Below, in pieces: positions 48,026 to 59,149 of a stretch of 64,000 nt of DNA. The DNA is from Mycobacterium sp. WUMAC-067. Its GTDB lineage: Bacteria > Actinomycetota > Actinomycetes > Mycobacteriales > Mycobacteriaceae. Numbering within the stretch: the stretch's first letter is position 1; each line of letters begins with the position of its first letter. Made by a program: the position numbers and the translations under genes. The stretch is from positions 82,826-146,825 of the forward strand of contig NZ_JAEKMI010000013.1 in NCBI RefSeq assembly GCF_020217485.1, written 5' to 3'. Under the pieces are notes generated by a model. That model was not told the origin of the DNA, did no database searches, and saw only the letters and a program-made list of their open reading frames with translations.

Positions 48026-48691
48026 GTGACAGGCACAACGTCCACCGATCGCCAAGCCCCAGGGGCGCAGCTGGTGATCTTCGATCTCGACGGCACGCTG
48101 ACTGACTCCGCGGAGGGCATCGTGGCCAGCTTCCTGCATGCGCTCAACCACATCGGCGCCCCGGTGCCCCCCGGCGACCTCGTCGCCCAGATCGTGGGCC
48201 CGCCGATGGACGACACCTTCCGGTCGATGGAGCTCGGCGACGACGCCGAGGAGGCGATCGCGGCCTTCCGCGCCGAGTACGGCGCCCGGGGGTGGGCGAT
48301 GAACGCGCTCTTCGACGGCATCGAGGCGCTGCTGGTCGATCTGCGCGCCGCCGGCGTCCGGCTGGCCGTGGCCACCTCGAAGCTGGAACCCACCGCGCGG
48401 CGCATCCTCGCCCACTTCGGGCTCGACCAGCATTTCGAAGTCATCGCCGGGGCGAGCCCCGACGGCTCCCGCAAAGCCAAGGTCGAGGTGCTCGCCCATG
48501 CGCTTTCGCAGCTGGAGCCGCTGCCCGAACGGGTGCTGATGGTCGGTGACCGCAGCCACGACGTGCACGGCGCGGCCGCGCACGGCATCGACACCGTGGT
48601 GGTCGGCTGGGGTTACGGCAAGGCGGACACGTTCAGCGGGGTGACGCACGCCGCGACCATCGACGAGCTGCGGAGGGCCCTGGGTGTCTGA
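48026..48691 (+). CDS. ptkA: HAD-fold protein, orthologue of protein tyrosine kinase PtkA
   Basis: 221 aa from GTG 48026. HAD motifs: I IFDLDGTLTDS (D20/D22), II VATSKLE, III K in the RKAKVEVL region and IV MVGDRSHDVHGA. In M. tuberculosis PtkA (Rv2232, 291 aa) phosphorylates PtpA and has a disordered N-terminal extension. No in-frame start exists between here and the stop at 47939, so this protein lacks that extension. It overlaps ptpA by 8 nt. Confidence 0.88.
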   Translation: MTGTTSTDRQAPGAQLVIFDLDGTLTDSAEGIVASFLHALNHIGAPVPPGDLVAQIVGPPMDDTFRSMELGDDAEEAIAAFRAEYGARGWAMNALFDGIEALLVDLRAAGVRLAVATSKLEPTARRILAHFGLDQHFEVIAGASPDGSRKAKVEVLAHALSQLEPLPERVLMVGDRSHDVHGAAAHGIDTVVVGWGYGKADTFSGVTHAATIDELRRALGV

Positions 48692-49181
48692 GCGCGAGCC
48701 GCTGCACGTCACGTTCGTGTGCACCGGCAACATCTGCCGATCGGTGATGGCCGAGAAGATGTTCGCCGACCAACTGCGCCGCCGGGGTCTGGCGGACGCG
48801 GTGCGGGTGAGCAGCGCCGGAACCGGCAACTGGCACGTCGGCGAGTGCGCCGACGAGCGGGCCGCCGGCGTGCTGCGTGCCCACGGCTACCCGACCGAGC
48901 ACCACGCCGCGCAGGTCGACGCCGAGCACCTGGCGGCCGATCTCGTGGTGGCCCTGGACCGCAACCACGCCCGGATGCTGCGGCACCTGGGCGCCGACGA
49001 GGACCGCGTCAAGATGCTGCGGTCTTTCGATCCGCGCACCGGCGCGCACACCCCCGACGTCGATGACCCCTACTACGGCGACGCAAGCGACTTCGAACGC
49101 GTCTACGCCGTCATCGAGGCCGCGCTGCCCGGCCTGCATGACTGGGTCGACGAACGCCTCGCGCAGAACGGGTCGGGGTGA
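48684..49181 (+). CDS. ptpA: Low-molecular-weight protein tyrosine phosphatase PtpA
   Basis: 165 aa, GTG start. The P-loop is C13-T-G-N-I-C-R19-S; the general acid is D128 in DVDDPYYGD, followed by the tyrosine pair Y130/Y131 (Y128/Y129 in M. tuberculosis, where PtkA phosphorylates them). PtpA is a secreted effector in M. tuberculosis that blocks phagosome acidification. Overlap with ptkA and the SURF1 gene (GTGATG junction) indicates one operon. Confidence 0.94.
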   Translation: MSEREPLHVTFVCTGNICRSVMAEKMFADQLRRRGLADAVRVSSAGTGNWHVGECADERAAGVLRAHGYPTEHHAAQVDAEHLAADLVVALDRNHARMLRHLGADEDRVKMLRSFDPRTGAHTPDVDDPYYGDASDFERVYAVIEAALPGLHDWVDERLAQNGSG

Positions 49182-50014
49182 TGCGCAGGCTGGCGTTCGT
49201 GCTGCGCCCCGGCTGGATCGTGCTGGCACTGGTGGTCATCGCGTTCGCCTATCTGTGCTTCACGGTGCTCGCGCCGTGGCAGCTGGGAAAGCACAGCAGG
49301 ACCTCGCAGGAGAACCACCAGATCGAGCACTCCCTGAACACCGCGCCCGTCCCGGTGAAATCCCTGCTGCCGCAGCAGAACTCGGCGGCCCCCGGGCAGC
49401 AGTGGCGTCAGGTCACCGCGACCGGCCATTACCTGCCCAACGTCCAGGTGCTGGCCCGGTTGCGGGTGATCGATTCCAAACCGGCGTTCGAGGTGCTCGC
49501 GCCCTTCGTCGTCGACGGCGGACCCACGGTGCTGGTCGACCGCGGTTACGTGCGCCCGTTGGAGGGATCTCGTGTTCCGCCCATCCCCCGCCCGCCGGCC
49601 GAGACGGTGACCATCACGGCGCGGCTGCGCAACTCAGAGCCCGCCGCCGCGGGCAAGGATCCGTTCGTGGGAGGCGGTGTGCAGCAGGTGTATTCGATCG
49701 ACACCAGTCAGGTCGCGGTGCTGACCAAGGTCCCGCTGGCCGGGCCCTATCTGCAGTTGGTCGACGGTCAGCCCGGTGGGCTCGGGGTGGTCGGTGTGCC
49801 GCAGCTGGATGCCGGCCCGTTCCTGTCCTACGGCATCCAGTGGATCGCGTTCGGGATCCTCGCCCCGATCGGGCTGGGCTACTTCGCGTATTCCGAGATC
49901 CGGGCCCGCCGCCAGGAAAAGCAGCAGGGCCCCTCATCGGAGGCGGAGCCGGCGGAACAGGCGCCGCGGACGGTGGAGGACAAACTCGCCGACCGTTACG
50001 GCCGCCGCCGGTAA
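49178..50014 (+). CDS. SURF1-family cytochrome oxidase assembly protein (Rv2235-like)
   Basis: 278 aa from GTG 49178, or 277 from the next ATG. A membrane helix at ~12-33 (GWIVLALVVIAFAYLCFTVLAPWQLG) and one near ~229-249 (SYGIQWIAFGILAPIGLGYFAY) flank the periplasmic SURF1 domain, with GHYLPNVQVLARLRV and DGGPTVLVDRGYVRP. It aids cytochrome aa3 assembly. Its last 19 nt overlap the 3' end of convergent cobD. Confidence 0.9.
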   Translation: MMRRLAFVLRPGWIVLALVVIAFAYLCFTVLAPWQLGKHSRTSQENHQIEHSLNTAPVPVKSLLPQQNSAAPGQQWRQVTATGHYLPNVQVLARLRVIDSKPAFEVLAPFVVDGGPTVLVDRGYVRPLEGSRVPPIPRPPAETVTITARLRNSEPAAAGKDPFVGGGVQQVYSIDTSQVAVLTKVPLAGPYLQLVDGQPGGLGVVGVPQLDAGPFLSYGIQWIAFGILAPIGLGYFAYSEIRARRQEKQQGPSSEAEPAEQAPRTVEDKLADRYGRRR

Positions 50015-50943
50015 CCGGCCAGCACCCCGGCCACGAGCGTGGCGCCCGCTTGCACCAGCGACGACAGCGTGACCGCCCGTCGCAGGTCGGCCACCGTGGG
50101 CTCCCGGCCGTCGCCGAGCGTGGGCCGGATCTGCAGCTCGTGGCGGTATTGGGTGGGCCCGCCCAGGCGCACACCCAGCGCCCCCGCGAACGCCGCCTCG
50201 ACGACACCGGCGTTGGGGCTGGGATGGCGGCCGGCGTCGCGCCGCCACACCCGCGCCGCGCCCGACGGTGAGCCGCCGACCAGCGGCGCCAACGCCACCG
50301 CCAGCGACGCGGTCACCCGCGCGGCCAGGTAGTTGGCGACGTCGTCCAATCTGGCTGCGGCCCAGCCGAATCGGAGGTAGCGCGGCGAGCGGTAGCCGAC
50401 CATGGAGTCCAGGGTGTTGATGCCGCGGTACGCCAGCACCGCGGGCACGCCGCCGGCGGCCGCGTAGAGCAGCGGCGCCACCTGGGCGTCGGAGGTGTTC
50501 TCGGCGACCGATTCCAGCGACGCCCGGGTCAGGCCCGCACCGTCCAGCGACGCGGGGTCGCGCCCGCACAGCGACGGCAGCAGCGCGCGGGCGCCCTCGA
50601 TGTCGCCGCGCTCCAGCAGCTCCGACATGGCCAGCCCGGTGCGCGCCAACGACGTTCCCCCTAGGCAGGCCCAGGTGGCCGCGGCGGTCATCGCGATCGA
50701 GCACGGCCGGCCGCCGCGCCCCGCGGCCCGTTGCGCCGCCGCGCCGAGCAGGCCCAGCGACCCGATCAGCACGCCCACGTGGACGGCGCCGGCGCTCCTG
50801 CTCTCGCGGTAGGTCAGGTTCTCCCACGCGGCGGCGGCCCGGCCGAACGCGGCGACGGGATGGCCCCGGCGCGGGTCGCCCAGCGCGCGGTCGGCCAGGT
50901 AGCCGACCAGCACGCCGGCCAGGCGGGTGCGCGTCGCAAACAC
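49996..50943 (-). CDS. cobD: Adenosylcobinamide-phosphate synthase (CbiB/CobD)
   Basis: 315 aa, GTG start (M. tuberculosis CobD 313 aa). It is a membrane protein with about five hydrophobic helices. Motifs: LGDPRRGHPVAAFGRA at the N terminus, ESVAENTSDAQVAPLLYAAAGG and NTLDSMVGY typical of CbiB. It attaches the aminopropanol arm made via CobC to adenosylcobyric acid. It is transcribed opposite to the SURF1 gene, overlapping it by 19 nt. Confidence 0.94.
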   Translation of the reverse strand: MFATRTRLAGVLVGYLADRALGDPRRGHPVAAFGRAAAAWENLTYRESRSAGAVHVGVLIGSLGLLGAAAQRAAGRGGRPCSIAMTAAATWACLGGTSLARTGLAMSELLERGDIEGARALLPSLCGRDPASLDGAGLTRASLESVAENTSDAQVAPLLYAAAGGVPAVLAYRGINTLDSMVGYRSPRYLRFGWAAARLDDVANYLAARVTASLAVALAPLVGGSPSGAARVWRRDAGRHPSPNAGVVEAAFAGALGVRLGGPTQYRHELQIRPTLGDGREPTVADLRRAVTLSSLVQAGATLVAGVLAGYRRRP

Positions 50944-51069
50944 CCCGGCAGCGTCTCACACCGGAATTCACGAGCCCCATGAGGCATCGGCGAGAAAGCG
51001 AGGGTCGTGTCGCTTTGCCTGTGGGACAGGCGATCCCGGGAACGCCGGAGCCGCCGGCCCGTCGAGGGC

Positions 51070-51075
51070 TAGAGT
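51070..51075 (+). promoter_or_regulatory. −10 element TAGAGT of a leaderless transcript
   Basis: TAGAGT ends 7 nt before ATG 51083; no ribosome-binding site is present. Confidence 0.5.
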
Positions 51076-51082
51076 CGACACC

Positions 51083-51481
51083 ATGGCTTTCCCAGCGCTC
51101 AACCACGTCGCGGTCACGGTGCGTGATATCGAGGTCAGCGGCCCGTGGTATCGCAACCTGTTCGGCGCCGACCCGGTTCTCGACGAGCACACCGACGCCG
51201 GCTTCCGGCATCTGGTGTGGATGCTTGACGGCGACACGGTCTTCGGCATTCATCAGCACGTTCGCCGGGCGCCCGACGAACGATTCGACGAACTGCGGGT
51301 GGGCCTGGACCACGTCGGCTTCGGCTGCGCCGGCCGCGCCGAGCTGGAGAGCTGGGTCGCCCGGCTGGGCGAACTGGGCATCGACCACGGCGGCATCGTG
51401 GATGCGCCCTACGGCTCGGGGCTGAGTTTCCGCGACCCCGACGGCATCGCGCTGGAGTTCTTCGCCCCGTCCGGGACCTAA
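51083..51481 (+). CDS. VOC-superfamily protein
   Basis: 132 aa from ATG 51083. Both VOC half-domains are seen: ALNHVAVTVRDIEVSGPWYRNLFGADPVLDE with the first metal His, and VGLDHVGFGCAGRAELESWVARLGELGIDHGGIVDAPYGSGLSFRDPDGIALEFFAPS with the second His and the terminal Glu, so the metal site of glyoxalase/dioxygenase relatives looks complete. The substrate is unknown. The stop codon lies in the first of three short tandem repeats. Confidence 0.85.
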   Translation: MAFPALNHVAVTVRDIEVSGPWYRNLFGADPVLDEHTDAGFRHLVWMLDGDTVFGIHQHVRRAPDERFDELRVGLDHVGFGCAGRAELESWVARLGELGIDHGGIVDAPYGSGLSFRDPDGIALEFFAPSGT

Positions 51482-51520
51482 GCCCCGCCGACCCTAAGCC
51501 CCGCCGGACCTAAGCCCGCC
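51475..51520 (+). repeat. Three tandem ~15-nt repeats over the VOC stop codon
   Basis: Imperfect copies of GACCTAAGCCCCGCC start at 51475, 51490 and 51506. The first holds the gene's TAA, so slippage here would not change the protein. They run straight into the 51521 palindrome. Confidence 0.6.
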
Positions 51521-51576
51521 CGAGTGTGCATTTCACGACGCGCTCTCGGCGTGTCGCGTCGTGAAATGCACACTCG
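51521..51576. terminator. 22-bp perfect palindrome between convergent genes
   Basis: 51521-51542 pairs perfectly with 51555-51576 around a 12-nt loop, the longest perfect palindrome noticed in the window. It starts with CGAGTGTGCATTTCACG. It sits 39 nt after the VOC stop and 11 nt before the epoxide hydrolase stop. It can form a strong stem on either strand, consistent with a two-way terminator. Confidence 0.75.
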
Positions 51577-51587
51577 CGAAAGGCAAG

Positions 51588-52715
51588 TCAGCGCACCGTC
51601 GCGAAGAACGCGCGGAGATCCTCGACGAACAGGTCCGGTTCCTCGAACGCCGCGAAATGCCCGCCGCGCGGCATGTCGGTCCAGTGGGTGATGTTGTAGA
51701 CCGGCTCGCACCAGCTGCGCGGCGCCTTGAGCAGTTCGCCGGGGAAAGCCGCGACGCCCGTGGGCAATTCGACGCGATCGCCCCTGCCCCAGACCGCGAA
51801 GCTCTCCCAGTACAGGCGGGCCGAGGACGCGGCCGTGTTGGTCACCCAGTAGACCATCACGTTGTCGAGCAGCTCGTCGCGGCTCACCGCGTTCTCGGGG
51901 TGCCCGTCGCAATCCGCCCAGTCCCAGAACTTTTCGACGATCCACGCCAGCTGGCCCACCGGCGAATCGGCCAGCCCGTAGCCCAGCGTTTGCGGCCGAG
52001 TCGACTGCTGCTTGGAATACCCGGTGCCCCATTTGCGGTGATTGGCCAGCCCGGCCATCGCTCGTTGCTCTTCCTCGGTCGGATTCGACAGCGCTTCCTT
52101 CGTCGGTCTACCGACCGGCATGTTCAGGTGAATGGCCGCGCAGTGGCCCCGATTGCGGCCGATCTGGGTGGTGACCGCGGCGCCCCAGTCGCCGCCCTGG
52201 GCGCCGTAGCGGTCGTAGCCGAGGCGCAGCATCAGCGTTTCCCACGCCTCGGCGATCTTCTCCACGCCCCACCCCGCGCCGGTGGGTTTCCCGGAGAACC
52301 CGTACCCCGGCAGCGACGGACAGACGACGTGGAAGGCGTCCTCGGCGCGTCCCGACGCGGGGTTGGTCAGCGGCTCGATCACCTTGTGAAACTCCACGAT
52401 CGAGCCCGGCCAGCCATGGGTGATCACCAACGGGAAGGCGTCGGCGTGCGGCGAGCGCTGGTGGATGAAATGGATGTCGAGCCCGTCGATCTCGGTGATG
52501 AACTGGTCGAAGCGATTGAGCCCCGCCTCCCGCGCCCGCCAGTCGTAGTCGTTGGCCCAATAGTCGGCCAGCTCGCGGGTGTAGGCCAGCGGCATGCCCT
52601 GGCTCCAGTCGTCGACGCATTCGGCCTCGGGCCAACGGGTTCGGGCCAGCCGCGCGCGCAGATCGTCGAGAACCTCGTCGGAAACATCGATGCGGAACGG
52701 TTTCACGCATTTCAT
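51588..52715 (-). CDS. Epoxide hydrolase (EHN-type alpha/beta hydrolase)
   Basis: 375 aa, ATG start; GTG 9 nt later is an alternative. The N-terminal EHN domain (KPFRIDVSDEVLDDLRARLARTRWPE) is typical of microsomal-type epoxide hydrolases. The oxyanion motif is H100-GWPGS, the nucleophile D176 in GGDWGAAV, and the His H353 in MPRGGHFAAFE. It opens epoxides to diols. The physiological substrate is unknown. The nitroreductase gene lies upstream on the same strand with a 57-nt gap. Confidence 0.88.
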   Translation of the reverse strand: MKCVKPFRIDVSDEVLDDLRARLARTRWPEAECVDDWSQGMPLAYTRELADYWANDYDWRAREAGLNRFDQFITEIDGLDIHFIHQRSPHADAFPLVITHGWPGSIVEFHKVIEPLTNPASGRAEDAFHVVCPSLPGYGFSGKPTGAGWGVEKIAEAWETLMLRLGYDRYGAQGGDWGAAVTTQIGRNRGHCAAIHLNMPVGRPTKEALSNPTEEEQRAMAGLANHRKWGTGYSKQQSTRPQTLGYGLADSPVGQLAWIVEKFWDWADCDGHPENAVSRDELLDNVMVYWVTNTAASSARLYWESFAVWGRGDRVELPTGVAAFPGELLKAPRSWCEPVYNITHWTDMPRGGHFAAFEEPDLFVEDLRAFFATVR

Positions 52716-52772
52716 AGTGCCGCCTTGCCCGCCAGGCCGTTCAGGGGCCTCGCCCGAACACAGCAGCGACGG

Positions 52773-53426
52773 CTACAGAAACGCCCGGTTGCCGTACCGG
52801 TCCAGCGAAACGAGTTCTCCAACCGGCCGACGCGTGGTGGGACCGTACTTGCCGATCGGCCAGCCCAAGGGAATCACCGCGCACGGAGTCACATTGCGCG
52901 GCAAACCCAAGGCGCGCCTTGCCAATAGCGTGCTCCACAGCGGCATGGTGATCAACGCCGCACCCAACCCGGCGGCGCGAGCCGCCAGCAACAGGTTCTG
53001 AATCGCGGGGTAGATGGAACCGTAGGCGCTACTCGCACCGATCGGGGGCCAGGGCGCAACGACACCCTTCAGGCATGCCACCACGACCACGGGGATGTCG
53101 TCGAAGTGGTCCGCCTGCCATCGCACAGCTTTCAATACCCGCAGCATCTTGTCGTCCCCGCGGCGCTGCAGGGTTCGCCGGTAGATGGGACCGAAGGCCT
53201 TCATGGCGGTGCGATTCAAGCGACCGAGCTTCGCGACCACCTCACGGTCCTTGACGACGATGAACTCCCAGTTCTGCGCGTTGGAACCGGTCGGCGCCTT
53301 CATCGCCAGTTCGAGCAGATGCAACACGAGCGAGTCGTCGACGGGATCGGACTTGAGGCGACGGATCGCGCGCTGGGTCCGCATCGCCTCTTCAAGAGGC
53401 ATGTTCAGGGGTCCTTGTTGGGTCAT
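52773..53426 (-). CDS. Nitroreductase-family FMN oxidoreductase
   Basis: 217 aa, ATG start. Features: MRTQRAIRRLKSDPV with the phosphate-binding Arg, MKAPTGSNAQNWEFIVV with the FMN contact Ser/Asn, and AIQNLLLAARAAGLGAALITMPLW plus the C-terminal PLGWPIGKYGPTTRRPVGE of the family. It reduces nitroaromatics, quinones or similar; the native substrate is unknown. It is divergent from cbiZ by 86 bp. Confidence 0.87.
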   Translation of the reverse strand: MTQQGPLNMPLEEAMRTQRAIRRLKSDPVDDSLVLHLLELAMKAPTGSNAQNWEFIVVKDREVVAKLGRLNRTAMKAFGPIYRRTLQRRGDDKMLRVLKAVRWQADHFDDIPVVVVACLKGVVAPWPPIGASSAYGSIYPAIQNLLLAARAAGLGAALITMPLWSTLLARRALGLPRNVTPCAVIPLGWPIGKYGPTTRRPVGELVSLDRYGNRAFL

Positions 53427-53512
53427 GACGATGATTCAACACGGCCGGGCCACTGACGGTCGCCCGCGCGCCCCGGTGCGCCGGGCGCGCACCGGCACGC
53501 GAGGATGTGAGC

Positions 53513-54259
53513 ATGGATCCCAGGCTGACGGCGCGGGTGGAGCACTCTCGGCCGATCCCGTTGCTCGTCTGGGAATTCGGCGAGCCCCGGCTGTGCATCT
53601 CGTCGGGCCCGCTCGGCGGCGGCGTCGGCGCCCGCGACTGGTTGGTCAACGCGACGGTCCCCCTGGATTACGACCGGACGGACCCGGACCGCCACCTGAC
53701 CGAGATCGGCGCCGCGGTCGGGCTTGTCGGCACCGGCTGCGGGCTGCTCACCGCGGTCGACGTGACCCGCCACCACCGCGCCGCCGACGGCGGCGTGCAC
53801 GCGACCGCGACCGTCGGGCTCTCCAGCCCGGCATGGGCGGCCGCGCCCGATCGGCACTTCCGCCGGGAGGTGCCGGCCGGCCTGCGCACGACGGCGTTCA
53901 CCGACTACGAGATCGTCGAGTACCGGCCGCTCACCGACGGCGACGGCTACCGGGTGGGGACCATCAACATCGTGGTCGCGGTGCCGGTCCGGCTGTCCGG
54001 GGCGGCCCTGGTCAACGCCGTGGCCACCGCCACGGAGGCCAAGACGCAGGCGTTACACGAGGCCGGGGTGCGCGCCACCGGAACGGCGTCGGACGCGGTC
54101 GTCGTGCACTGCCCGACGGACGGGGCCGAGGAGATCTACGGCGGGCCGCGCTCGGTGTTCGGCGCCCGGATCGCCCGAGCGGTACACGCCGCGGTGCTCG
54201 CCGGCGCCCGGTCCTGGATATCGGGGCCCGAATACCCCGAGGGCCGCTCGCGAGCGTAA
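53513..54259 (+). CDS. cbiZ: Adenosylcobinamide amidohydrolase, CbiZ family
   Basis: 248 aa from ATG 53513 (GTG 53507 is possible). The CbiZ pattern is present: SSGPLGGGVGARDWLVNATV near residue 30, GTGCGLLTAVDV, and late VRATGTASDAVVVHCPTDG. CbiZ cuts the aminopropanol arm from adenosylcobinamide to give cobyric acid, allowing salvage and remodelling of incomplete or foreign corrinoids. CobU, CobS, CobC and CobD in the same window form the onward route. It sits at the position of M. tuberculosis Rv2237; whether that is the orthologue needs checking. Confidence 0.78.
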   Translation: MDPRLTARVEHSRPIPLLVWEFGEPRLCISSGPLGGGVGARDWLVNATVPLDYDRTDPDRHLTEIGAAVGLVGTGCGLLTAVDVTRHHRAADGGVHATATVGLSSPAWAAAPDRHFRREVPAGLRTTAFTDYEIVEYRPLTDGDGYRVGTINIVVAVPVRLSGAALVNAVATATEAKTQALHEAGVRATGTASDAVVVHCPTDGAEEIYGGPRSVFGARIARAVHAAVLAGARSWISGPEYPEGRSRA

Positions 54260-54319
54260 CGGCACGGCGAAATCCGGGGCAAAAGTCGCAGCCAGGTTAC
54301 ACTCGCGAGCCGCCAAAAT

Positions 54320-54394
54320 TGGTGGGCGCGGACGGTATCGAACCGCCGACCGCTGGTGTGTAAAACCAGAGCTCTACCACTGAGCTACGCGCCC
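54320..54394 (-). tRNA. tRNA-Val (anticodon UAC)
   Basis: 75 nt including an encoded CCA. The acceptor stem GGGCGCG pairs with CGCGCCC; the anticodon arm CTGGT-TTTACAC-ACCAG has TAC in the loop; the T arm contains GGTTCGATACC. It reads GUA valine codons. It lies between convergent cbiZ and ahpE. Confidence 0.96.
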
Positions 54395-54438
54395 GTTGCT
54401 GCGGGCAGGCTACCCGCCCGCCGGCCAAGTCCCCAAAA

Positions 54439-54900
54439 TCAGGCCCTCAAGGCCGCCAGGGCGTCGGTCCACAGCCGCTGATCGCGTGACTCGCCGGGCT
54501 GCTTCATCTCGGCGAATCGAATGATCCCGGACCGGTCGATGACGAACGTCCCGCGATTGGAGTAGCCGGCGTCGTCGTTGAACACGCCGTAGCTCTGGCT
54601 GACCGCGCCGTGCGGCCAGAAATCCGACAGCACCGGGAAGGTGAAGCCGCTGTCCAGCGACCAGACCCGGTGCGTGGGCGGCGGACCCACCGAGATGGCC
54701 AGCGTCGCGCTGTCGTCGTTCTCGAAGTCGGGCAGGTGATCCCGCAGCTGGTCCAGCTCGCCCTGGCAGATCCCGGTGAACGCCAGCGGGAAGAACACCA
54801 GCAGAACGTTCTTGGCGCCGCGGTAGGAGCTCAGCGTGACGCGCTGTTGGTTCTGGTCGCGCAGAGTGAAGTCCGGGGCGGCGGTGCCGACCGGCAACAT
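54439..54900 (-). CDS. ahpE: One-cysteine peroxiredoxin AhpE
   Basis: 153 aa, ATG start, identical in length to M. tuberculosis AhpE. The peroxidatic Cys is C45 in [16 protein letters not shown], preceded by the Pro/Thr of the active site (FFPLAFTG); no resolving Cys is seen, as expected. It reduces peroxides and peroxynitrite with mycothiol/mycoredoxin-1. Its ATG overlaps the stop of the DUF3052 gene (TGATG), so the two are coupled. Confidence 0.95.
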   Translation of the reverse strand: MLPVGTAAPDFTLRDQNQQRVTLSSYRGAKNVLLVFFPLAFTGICQGELDQLRDHLPDFENDDSATLAISVGPPPTHRVWSLDSGFTFPVLSDFWPHGAVSQSYGVFNDDAGYSNRGTFVIDRSGIIRFAEMKQPGESRDQRLWTDALAALRA

Positions 54901-55322
54901 CAACGCTTCCCGGCCCGGGACTTGGGCTGCACCAACCGGCTGGCGGCCCAATCGCCCAGGTTGACCGACGAGGTCGGCATCAGACCGGCGGTCGGGGCCG
55001 CCTCGGCGATCTCGGCCGGCAGCACGTGCCCGGGCTTTCCCGTCTTGGGGGTCAGCACCCAGATCACGCCGTCCTCGGCGAGCGGCCCGATCGCGTCCAT
55101 CAGCGTGTCCACCAGGTCGCCGTCGCCGTCGCGCCACCACAGCAGCACGACGTCGACTACCTCGTCGGTGTCCTCGTCGAGCAGCTCGCTGCCGCAAGCC
55201 TCCTCGACCGCCGCGCGGATCTCATCGTCGGTGTCTTCGTCCCAGCCCCACTCCTGGACAACTTGGTCCCGTTGGATGCCCAGTTTGCGAGCGTAGCTCG
55301 GGGCGTCATCCGCCGCGACCAC
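54900..55322 (-). CDS. DUF3052 protein (Rv2239c-like)
   Basis: 140 aa, GTG start with GGAGG upstream. Acidic stretches ([45 protein letters not shown]) are followed by [28 protein letters not shown]3052 is a small actinobacterial family near ahpE/aceE with no known biochemistry. It is coupled to ahpE. Confidence 0.85.
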   Translation of the reverse strand: MVAADDAPSYARKLGIQRDQVVQEWGWDEDTDDEIRAAVEEACGSELLDEDTDEVVDVVLLWWRDGDGDLVDTLMDAIGPLAEDGVIWVLTPKTGKPGHVLPAEIAEAAPTAGLMPTSSVNLGDWAASRLVQPKSRAGKR

Positions 55323-55406
55323 CGTGGAGCCTCCTTCAATTCCCTCGCGATGTGCGATTCGGGATTATCGTCGCACAGCGCGAACCCGGTTCACACTGCC
55401 ACCTCA

Positions 55407-55994
55407 TTACGTTGCCAAGCAGAGTTTGATCGCCTTCTTTTTCGTGTCGTTGAGCTGATCGACGCGTTTGTTGAATTCCGACGTCCCCGCGTGTGTGCCA
55501 ATGGCGTTGGCCACCGAGTGCGCGGCGTCGATGTAGGCGTTGAACGCGTCCTTGATCTGCTGCGACATCGCGTCACTGAAGCTGTTGGCCACCGTGGTGG
55601 CGCTGTCGTTGAGGGCGTCGATCGCCGGGCCCTCGGTGGGGCCGGTGCCGCGGCCCGAATTGAACGCCTGCACGAATTCGTTGGTCTTGTCGATCGCGTT
55701 CTTGCTGGTGGTGATCAGCGAGGCGCAGGCGGTGCGCACCGCCTTGGTGGTCAGCGACTGCTGGCGCTGGGACTCCCGGACGCTCGACGTGGCCGACGAG
55801 GCCGACACCGACGCGGACACCGACTGGCGGTAGGCCGGGGCCACTTTGGTGTCCGGGGTCGCCGTTCCGTTGGTGACGGAGGTGCATCCCACGATGCCCA
55901 TCAGCGCGGCGGCGACACAGCCAAGGGCCAAAGCGCCACGCCGGGGGAAAGCCCCCACCTGCCTCGGGGGGACGGCACGCCACCGGATGAGCAC
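55407..55994 (-). CDS. Lipoprotein of unknown function (Rv2240c-like)
   Basis: 195 aa from GTG 55992-55994, which has a TAACGT −10 at 7 nt. An ATG at 56033 would give 208 aa, with 13 more residues before the signal. The lipobox MGIVGC places the lipidated Cys at ~37. The mature part begins with a Ser/Ala/Thr linker and is then helical, with two Cys (RTACASL and IKLCLAT). No enzyme motif is seen. It is divergent from aceE. Confidence 0.75.
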   Translation of the reverse strand: MLIRWRAVPPRQVGAFPRRGALALGCVAAALMGIVGCTSVTNGTATPDTKVAPAYRQSVSASVSASSATSSVRESQRQQSLTTKAVRTACASLITTSKNAIDKTNEFVQAFNSGRGTGPTEGPAIDALNDSATTVANSFSDAMSQQIKDAFNAYIDAAHSVANAIGTHAGTSEFNKRVDQLNDTKKKAIKLCLAT

Positions 55995-56001
55995 GGGCCT
56001 G

Positions 56002-56007
56002 ACGTTA
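56002..56007 (-). promoter_or_regulatory. −10 element TAACGT before the lipoprotein gene
   Basis: TAACGT on the minus strand lies 7 nt before GTG 55994. This is the argument for choosing that start. Confidence 0.4.
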
Positions 56008-56165
56008 CCGGGTGGCTTGTACACCCGCCCCATACACGCCGAGTTGGTGTGCCCGATCGGGTATTCGATGGCGGCTGCCCGCCCGAAACACCGGTGCGGC
56101 ACGATGGTGGAGAGGGTGCGACCCGCCCTCACGTCACACATCCCGCCAATTACAGGAGTAGTGGG

Positions 56166-58955
<2,790 letters not shown>

Positions 58956-59011
58956 GGGCGGCGGTCGCCCGCCGGGCCGTTCCCCGGGCCATTCACCCCT
59001 TGGGCTTCCTC

Positions 59012-59073
59012 GCCGAGCGTGACGCCAGCGTCACGTTGGGCGTCGAGCGTGACACCAGCGTCACGCTCGGCGC
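59012..59073. terminator. Nested CGTGAC palindromes after aceE
   Basis: Outer arms CGCCGAGCGTGAC (59012-59024) and 59061-59073 pair perfectly over 13 bp. Two inner hairpins, CGTGACG/CGTCACG (59019-59036) and CGAGCGTGAC/GTCACGCTCG (59045-59070), can form instead. It begins 56 nt after the aceE stop and ends 64 nt before the mabR −10, so it probably ends the aceE transcript. Confidence 0.65.
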
Positions 59074-59137
59074 CCGAGGGGACCCACCCCGCACGCGCCA
59101 CGCGCCGCCTTTGGCGGAAACTTCCAGAAAAGTCGCG

Positions 59138-59143
59138 TAGCTT
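59138..59143 (+). promoter_or_regulatory. −10 element TAGCTT of a leaderless mabR transcript
   Basis: TAGCTT ends 6 nt before ATG 59150. The only purine-rich bases (AGGG) touch the start codon and are too close for a ribosome-binding site. Confidence 0.5.
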
Positions 59144-59149
59144 TTAGGG

